A stretch of 47,379 nucleotides of DNA, from assembly GCA_036274195.1 (NCBI GenBank), contig DASUGD010000382.1, positions 1 through 47,379 on the forward strand. The letters run 5' to 3'. This stretch comes from JAJKIV01 sp036274195 (GTDB lineage: Bacteria; Gemmatimonadota; Gemmatimonadetes; Gemmatimonadales; Gemmatimonadaceae). Position 1 is the first letter of the stretch, and the number at the start of each line of letters is the position of its first letter. Below, in pieces: positions 43,872 to 47,379 of this stretch. The position numbers and the translations under genes were made by a program. The notes beneath the pieces were generated by a model that worked only from the letters and a program-made list of their open reading frames with translations, did not search any database and was not told the DNA's origin.

Positions 43872-44780
43872 ATGGCTCGCGACGATCACCTCTGGGGCGT
43901 CGACCTGGGCGGCACCAAGATCGAGGGCGTGGTGGTCGGTGCGGCGGATCCCGAGCGCGTGATCGCCCGGACACGAATCCCGACCGAGAGCGCCCTCGGC
44001 TACGCCCACATCGTGGGCCGCGTCCGGCTCGTGGTCGAGCAGCTCGAGGCCGCCTCGCGCACGACGCGACCGGCAGTGATTGGTATCGGCACGCCCGGCG
44101 CGATAGAGCCCGCGACAGGCACGCTCAAGAACTCGAACACGACCTGCCTGAACGGGAAGCCGTTGGCGCGAGACCTCGCTGACGCGTTAGGCGTGGAAGC
44201 TCGTCTGGCCAACGATGCCAATTGCTTCGCGCTGGCCGAGGCGACCCTCGGCGCCGCGCGGGGGCGCAGCGTCGTCGTGGGTCTGATCCTCGGCACCGGC
44301 GTCGGGGGCGGCATTGTCGTACACGACCGCGTCCTCGAGGGCCTGCACGGGATTGCGGGTGAGTGGGGACACAACCCGATCTGCGGCGAGGCCACCCCGT
44401 GCTATTGCGGACGTGCCGGATGCGTCGAGACGGTCATCTCGGGCCCGGCGCTCGAGCGATTCTATGAATCGCGAGCCGGCAGGCGTCTCGCGCTGGCGGA
44501 GATCGCGGACCGCGCCGCCAACGACGACGCCGCGGAAGCGACGCTGCGAAGGCTGACGGACAAGTTCGGCGAGGCGATCGCGGCGGTGATCAACATCCTG
44601 GACCCCGATGCGATCGTGATCGGCGGCGGCGTCGGCAACATTGCCCGCCTGTACGAGCCCGGAACGCGCGACGCGATCCGGCGGCACCTCTTCAATCCCG
44701 AGCTCCGCACGAAGCTTCTGCGCCCGACGTTGGGCGACAGTGCCGGTGTCTTTGGTGCGGCGCTGTTGGCGAGGGGATGA
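43872..44780 (+). CDS. ROK-family sugar kinase (glucokinase/fructokinase-like)
   Basis: 302 residues. The phosphate-binding loop is WGVDLGGTKIEGVVV. The ROK signature is GLILGTGVGGGIVVHDRVLEGLHGIAGEWGHNPICGEATPCYCGRAGCVE, containing the sugar-contact E and H (EWGH) and the CxCG..GC zinc site. The second phosphate loop is AIVIGGGVGNIARLYEPG. The catalytic base Asp is in LANDANCFALAEA. Function: ATP-dependent phosphorylation of glucose, fructose, mannose or another hexose; the exact sugar is not assignable. No Shine-Dalgarno is seen. The TGA stop is contained in the first unit of a GGGAAAC heptad array. Confidence 0.92.
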   Translation: MARDDHLWGVDLGGTKIEGVVVGAADPERVIARTRIPTESALGYAHIVGRVRLVVEQLEAASRTTRPAVIGIGTPGAIEPATGTLKNSNTTCLNGKPLARDLADALGVEARLANDANCFALAEATLGAARGRSVVVGLILGTGVGGGIVVHDRVLEGLHGIAGEWGHNPICGEATPCYCGRAGCVETVISGPALERFYESRAGRRLALAEIADRAANDDAAEATLRRLTDKFGEAIAAVINILDPDAIVIGGGVGNIARLYEPGTRDAIRRHLFNPELRTKLLRPTLGDSAGVFGAALLARG

Positions 44781-44830
44781 GGGAAACGGGAAACGGGAAA
44801 CGGGAACGGGAAACGGGAAACGGGAAACGG
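44778..44830. repeat. (GGGAAAC)n heptad array
   Basis: Starting at the TGA stop of the ROK gene: GGGAAAC three times, one 6-bp slip (GGGAAC), then GGGAAAC three times more. Seven GGG tracts with mostly 4-nt loops make a strong three-tetrad G-quadruplex candidate on the coding (RNA-like) strand. Confidence 0.93.
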
Positions 44831-44834
44831 TTAA

Positions 44835-45020
44835 ACGGCGGCTGGTGGCTGGCTGCTCGTGCTGGCTGCTGGCTGACGCTGGCTGCCGGGGGCAGCTGAT
44901 GGCTGATGGCTGATGGCTGATGGCTGCGTCTCTTGCAGCCGTCGGCTACCAGCCCAGCAGCCGCACGCAGCCCGCAGCAGTAGCGAGCAGCACGCGGCCA
45001 GCAGCGGCAGGCGGCAGAGC
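44835..45020. repeat. degenerate GGCTGNN / GGCTGAT phrase repeats
   Basis: The first 50 bp (44835-44884) match 4679-4728 with one mismatch. Then come GGCTGAT units (about 44899-44925, four copies) and, further on, the reverse-oriented units (CAGCC, CAGCAG-rich, 44937-45018). The gap 44781-45094 (314 bp) between convergent genes holds nothing else but the next REP element. Confidence 0.85.
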
Positions 45021-45023
45021 CGC

Positions 45024-45075
45024 GTGTCATTCCGGGCGGAGCGCCGCAGGCGCGGAGGCGAGGATTCGGAATGAC
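45024..45075 (+). repeat. REP-like element, truncated REPIN
   Basis: GTGTCATTCCGGGCGGAGCG, then CCGCAGGCGCGGAGGCGAGG and ATTCGGAATGAC. It has the complete left arm and only the outer tip of the right arm (CGGAATGAC), as if the middle of the 114-bp form at 29976 was deleted. The stop codon of the DinB-like gene follows after 19 bp. Confidence 0.88.
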
Positions 45076-45094
45076 CCGCCTTTCCTGCCCTCTG

Positions 45095-45706
45095 TCACTT
45101 ACTCCACGGCGGTGTCACGCCGTTCGTGCGTGCGTAGGCAATGAGCTGTCCGAGATGCTCATGCAGATCAGCGGTCATGATGAACGACGTCTCGATGATC
45201 GTGTGGTCGCCACCGAACAGCTTCCTCGTGCCGGTGATCGCCGCCGGATCCAACCCTTCGATCGTCTGCTTCGCGTAAGCGAAGCCCTCCTTCAGATGCT
45301 TCTGCACGTCCGCCTTCGTGGATTTCGACTCGAACGTCTTGAATGCGTCCGGCCCGCGCGGGATGACCGGAGAACGCGCTCCCCCGTAGGACATCGGTGC
45401 GTACACGTAGTACTCGCTGGCGACGTGCATGAACACCTCGCCGACCGATCGCACGCCAGGACCTGGTCGCCACGCGTACTTGTCTTCCGGTATTGCGTCA
45501 CTGAGCGCGAGGAACTTGCTCTGCAGCGTGTCCAGGTCCATGACGAACCGCTTTCGTATCTCGAGCGCCGCCTCACGGTTCGGGACATCCTGCGCGGCCG
45601 CGGGCCGCACGACCGCCGGGACGACGACGACCCACGACATGACCAACGCGCGACGCAGCGCGCGCACGGCGAATGATGCGCTACCGGTGACGAGTGCATG
45701 ACGCAT
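45095..45706 (-). CDS. DinB-like (DUF664-type) protein with signal peptide
   Basis: 203 residues from the ATG at 45706, with GAGGTG upstream. The N-terminal segment ALVMSWVVVVPAVVRPAAAQD is a signal peptide. The four-helix DinB-like fold is indicated by KYAWRPGPGVRSVGEVFMHVASEYYVY (helix with the first His), and by ADLHEHLGQLIAYARTNGVTPPW at the end (H-E-H-L-G-Q-L-I-A-Y-A-R). The three histidines expected for metal binding are present (in MHV, DLHEH). The related thiol-transferase or S-transferase activity is only a family possibility; export makes this a periplasmic variant. Function unknown. Confidence 0.85.
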   Translation of the reverse strand: MRHALVTGSASFAVRALRRALVMSWVVVVPAVVRPAAAQDVPNREAALEIRKRFVMDLDTLQSKFLALSDAIPEDKYAWRPGPGVRSVGEVFMHVASEYYVYAPMSYGGARSPVIPRGPDAFKTFESKSTKADVQKHLKEGFAYAKQTIEGLDPAAITGTRKLFGGDHTIIETSFIMTADLHEHLGQLIAYARTNGVTPPWSK

Positions 45707-45931
45707 GGTGGTGCACCTCGAGGTGGCGGATGAGGACGGCCGGCACAGCCGCAAAGAATGGTGGCGCCCGCCAACTCCCGATACTCCGCAATGACGAGGC
45801 GCTCCCGGCGTGCGCCATCCGGGCCCTGGTTGGGACGAATCGCATGCGGCAACTGTGCGCACCCCGACACGTGTCGAACTCCGTGCGGCCGATGGTCGGC
45901 CCGCACGAGCTCACCTTTCGCGTCCATTCCC

Positions 45932-47320
45932 ATGCGCTCCGCTTCTCGCATCGCATGCGCCCTGACCATCGGTTGGTCGCTCCTCGGCGCCGCGCCCGCC
46001 ACCAGCCAAGTACCATCAGGGGCCTCGGCGACCGCACCGCCACCACTACTCACCGCGACCGTGCGGCGCAGTGTCGTCAGCACCCTCGCCGACCGGCTCA
46101 CGCGCCATTACGTCGACGCCGACACCGGAGCCATGATCGCCAAACACATGCGCGACCGGCTCGCTGCCGGCGCGTACGACACCATCTCGAGCCCGGGGCG
46201 GTTCGCCGAAGCGCTCACGGTCGACCTGCGCGCCGTGAATGGCGACCGGCACCTCAACGTGACGTACAACCCGGGAAACCCGGGTCAGCGCCCGGGTCCG
46301 GAAGGGATCCGCATGATGGGGCCACCGACGAGAGGGCCGGGTGGGCCGGGCGGTCCCCCGCCTAACGCCGCAATCGCCGCGCGCCGGACGAATTTCTCGC
46401 TGGGCCGCGTCGACATCCTCCCCGGCAACGTTGGGTACATGGACATCCGGGGATTCGCCGGCTCACCCGAGGTCGTCGACGCGATCAGGTCGGCCCTCGA
46501 ATATCTGCACAACACGGACGCGGTCATCTTCGATCTCCGACGCAACGGGGGCGGCAGCCCCTTCTCGGTGAACATGATCATCAGTCACTTCACCACCGCG
46601 GACACGATTCCATCGCTGACCGTGAAGAATCGGTCGGGACACGAAACGTTCACACGCTACACGCTCGCCAGCGTACCCGGGCCGCGCCGGCCGACCGTGC
46701 CGCTCTACGTGCTGACGAGTGGCGCCACGGCGTCGGCCGGCGAGGATTTCACGTTCGTCCTCAAGAACATGAAGCGCGCGACGATCGTCGGTGGCACGAC
46801 CGCTGGCGCGGGACACAACAACGCCATCCTCGACCTCGGCGATGGCTTCAACGCATCGGTGTCGTTCACGCGCGTCATGGACCCCAGGACCGGCGCCGAG
46901 TGGGAGCGTGTGGGCGTGACCCCGGATGTCCCGGTCGATCCGGTGCGCGCGCTCGATGTGGCACATGCGCTGGCGCTCGAGAGGATCGCGGCGAGCCAGA
47001 CCGACGCCAGGTGGCGCCGGTTGCTGGACCTCACACGTGAAGGGATCGAGGCGCAAGCGTCACCGCACACGGTGCCGGCAGCGACGTTAGGTACCTACGC
47101 GGGCGAATACGCGACGGGGCGAACCTTGTCCTTGGACAATGGACGCCTCATGTACAGCCCGCGTCCGGGCTTTCTGGCCGAGCCCCTCATCGCGCTGAGC
47201 GACAGCACCTTCGCGTTCGGCGCCGCTCGCCTGTCGTTCGAGCAGGACGCGGCCGGCAACCTTCGTCTCCGGGTTACACCGCCGGAAGGCGAGCCGCTCA
47301 CGTACGCCCGCGTGAAGTGA
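45932..47320 (+). CDS. S41-family (C-terminal-processing-like) peptidase
   Basis: 462 residues from the ATG at 45932. The signal peptide is SRIACALTIGWSLLGAAPATSQ. An N-terminal helical domain (about 40-110: LADRLTRHYVDADTGAMIAKHMRDRL) precedes a Pro/Gly-rich linker (NPGNPGQRPGPEGIRMMGPPTRGPGGPGGPPP); no PDZ domain is evident. The protease core has VDILPGNVGYMDIRGFAGSPEV, FDLRRNGGGSPFSVNM and the catalytic Ser268 in TSGATASAGEDFTFVLKN; the Lys follows in that segment. A C-terminal beta domain (LGTYAGEYATGRTLSLDNGRLMY) is of the kind found in interphotoreceptor-retinoid-binding-like S41 proteins. Likely periplasmic peptidase. A REP element starts 4 bp after the stop. Confidence 0.9.
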   Translation: MRSASRIACALTIGWSLLGAAPATSQVPSGASATAPPPLLTATVRRSVVSTLADRLTRHYVDADTGAMIAKHMRDRLAAGAYDTISSPGRFAEALTVDLRAVNGDRHLNVTYNPGNPGQRPGPEGIRMMGPPTRGPGGPGGPPPNAAIAARRTNFSLGRVDILPGNVGYMDIRGFAGSPEVVDAIRSALEYLHNTDAVIFDLRRNGGGSPFSVNMIISHFTTADTIPSLTVKNRSGHETFTRYTLASVPGPRRPTVPLYVLTSGATASAGEDFTFVLKNMKRATIVGGTTAGAGHNNAILDLGDGFNASVSFTRVMDPRTGAEWERVGVTPDVPVDPVRALDVAHALALERIAASQTDARWRRLLDLTREGIEAQASPHTVPAATLGTYAGEYATGRTLSLDNGRLMYSPRPGFLAEPLIALSDSTFAFGAARLSFEQDAAGNLRLRVTPPEGEPLTYARVK

Positions 47321-47323
47321 CTG

Positions 47324-47379
47324 CTGTCATCCCGAGCGGAGCGCCGCCGGCGCGGAGGCGAGGAATCGCCGTCGTCCCG
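47324..47379 (+). repeat. REP-like element at the window edge
   Basis: TGTCATCCCGAGCGGAGCGCC, then GCCGGCGCGGAGGCGAGG and AATCGCCGTCGTCCCG up to the last base. It matches the copy at 15452 through its whole length, including the trailing AATCGCCGTCGTCCCG, with two or three differences. It probably continues beyond the window. Confidence 0.9.

Larger units (their letters stand above)
158..46367. repeat. dispersed octamer CGTTAGGC, 39 exact copies
   Basis: Plus orientation at 158, 734, 5531, 7185, 8038, 8932, 13577, 13703, 14204, 17703, 17886, 18344, 19974, 21676, 23775, 26005, 27389, 29205, 32240, 32580, 33953, 36589, 40101, 44185. Minus orientation (GCCTAACG) at 1473, 5854, 6305, 10431, 16125, 21225, 22495, 25088, 29509, 30943, 38154, 42500, 43052, 43661, 46360. 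One-mismatch forms at about 6427, 10267, 10980, 12944, 28936, 33674, 35317, 37411, 41067 and 47085. Mostly inside genes. Confidence 0.9.

Noticed and set aside
158..46367. Telomere-like TTAGGC repeats
   Set aside because: TTAGGC is a nematode telomere unit, but here the word is dispersed singly, on both strands, inside bacterial genes, never in tandem.
1..47379. tRNA, rRNA, riboswitch or integrated element
   Set aside because: I saw no tRNA- or rRNA-like conserved stretches, no recognisable riboswitch core, and no integrase or transposase gene.

Overview
The window reads as about 47 kb of chromosome from a high-G+C bacterium, most probably a member of Gemmatimonadota. This is inferred from gene content, not from a marker gene. 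The content is three very long orphan MacB/FtsX-type permeases, two receptor-like Ser/Thr kinases with TPR tails (one translationally coupled to an ECF sigma factor), a BTAD/SARP regulator with a TPR tail, a GMC dehydrogenase with a gluconate-dehydrogenase-type small subunit, and many secreted proteins and lipoproteins. I see no rRNA, tRNA, CRISPR array, prophage, origin or intact insertion sequence.

Layout. 0-9.6 kb: orphan permease 1 (-), an outer-membrane barrel and a secreted Gly/Tyr-rich protein (+), a threonine/serine ammonia-lyase (-), a decayed ORF, orphan permease 2 and a YjdF-like membrane protein (-). 9.9-15.3 kb: a PLP decarboxylase, then an ECF sigma factor whose stop overlaps the start of a kinase-TPR receptor (+), and a small zinc-ribbon membrane protein (-). 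15.6-18.6 kb: four minus-strand genes, each overlapping the next by 4 nt (membrane protein, lipoprotein, GNAT, MFS exporter). 18.7-23.8 kb: an Ig-like lipoprotein, a methyltransferase, a BTAD-TPR regulator divergent from an RCC1-like secreted protein, and a small monooxygenase-like protein. 23.8-27.4 kb: DUF2277, a TMEM175-type channel, an epimerase, an SDR and a GNAT. 27.5-34.4 kb: five co-directional minus-strand genes (gluconate-dehydrogenase subunit 3, GMC oxidoreductase, YihY, a Tat-exported sugar isomerase, orphan permease 3), which may include a periplasmic keto-sugar pathway. 34.5-47.4 kb: a second kinase-TPR receptor, an internally duplicated membrane protein, a DPP4-like peptidase, a PAS histidine kinase, an alpha/beta hydrolase, a ROK sugar kinase, a DinB-like protein and an S41 peptidase.

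The most unusual content lies in the DNA around and across the genes. (1) The non-palindromic octamer CGTTAGGC occurs 39 times exactly, on both strands, mostly inside genes and in every stop-free reading phase, forcing rare codons (TTA, CTA, AGG). (2) Almost every roomy intergenic gap holds arrays of heptanucleotides of many different sequences that share G-tract spacing of 7 bp. They often face each other as G-arm then C-arm, and several begin at or supply a stop codon. (3) A palindromic REP/REPIN-like element of about 55 bp occurs four times, often joined to those arrays. Together these resemble the HIP1 octamer and STRR heptamers of cyanobacteria, in an apparently unrelated lineage.
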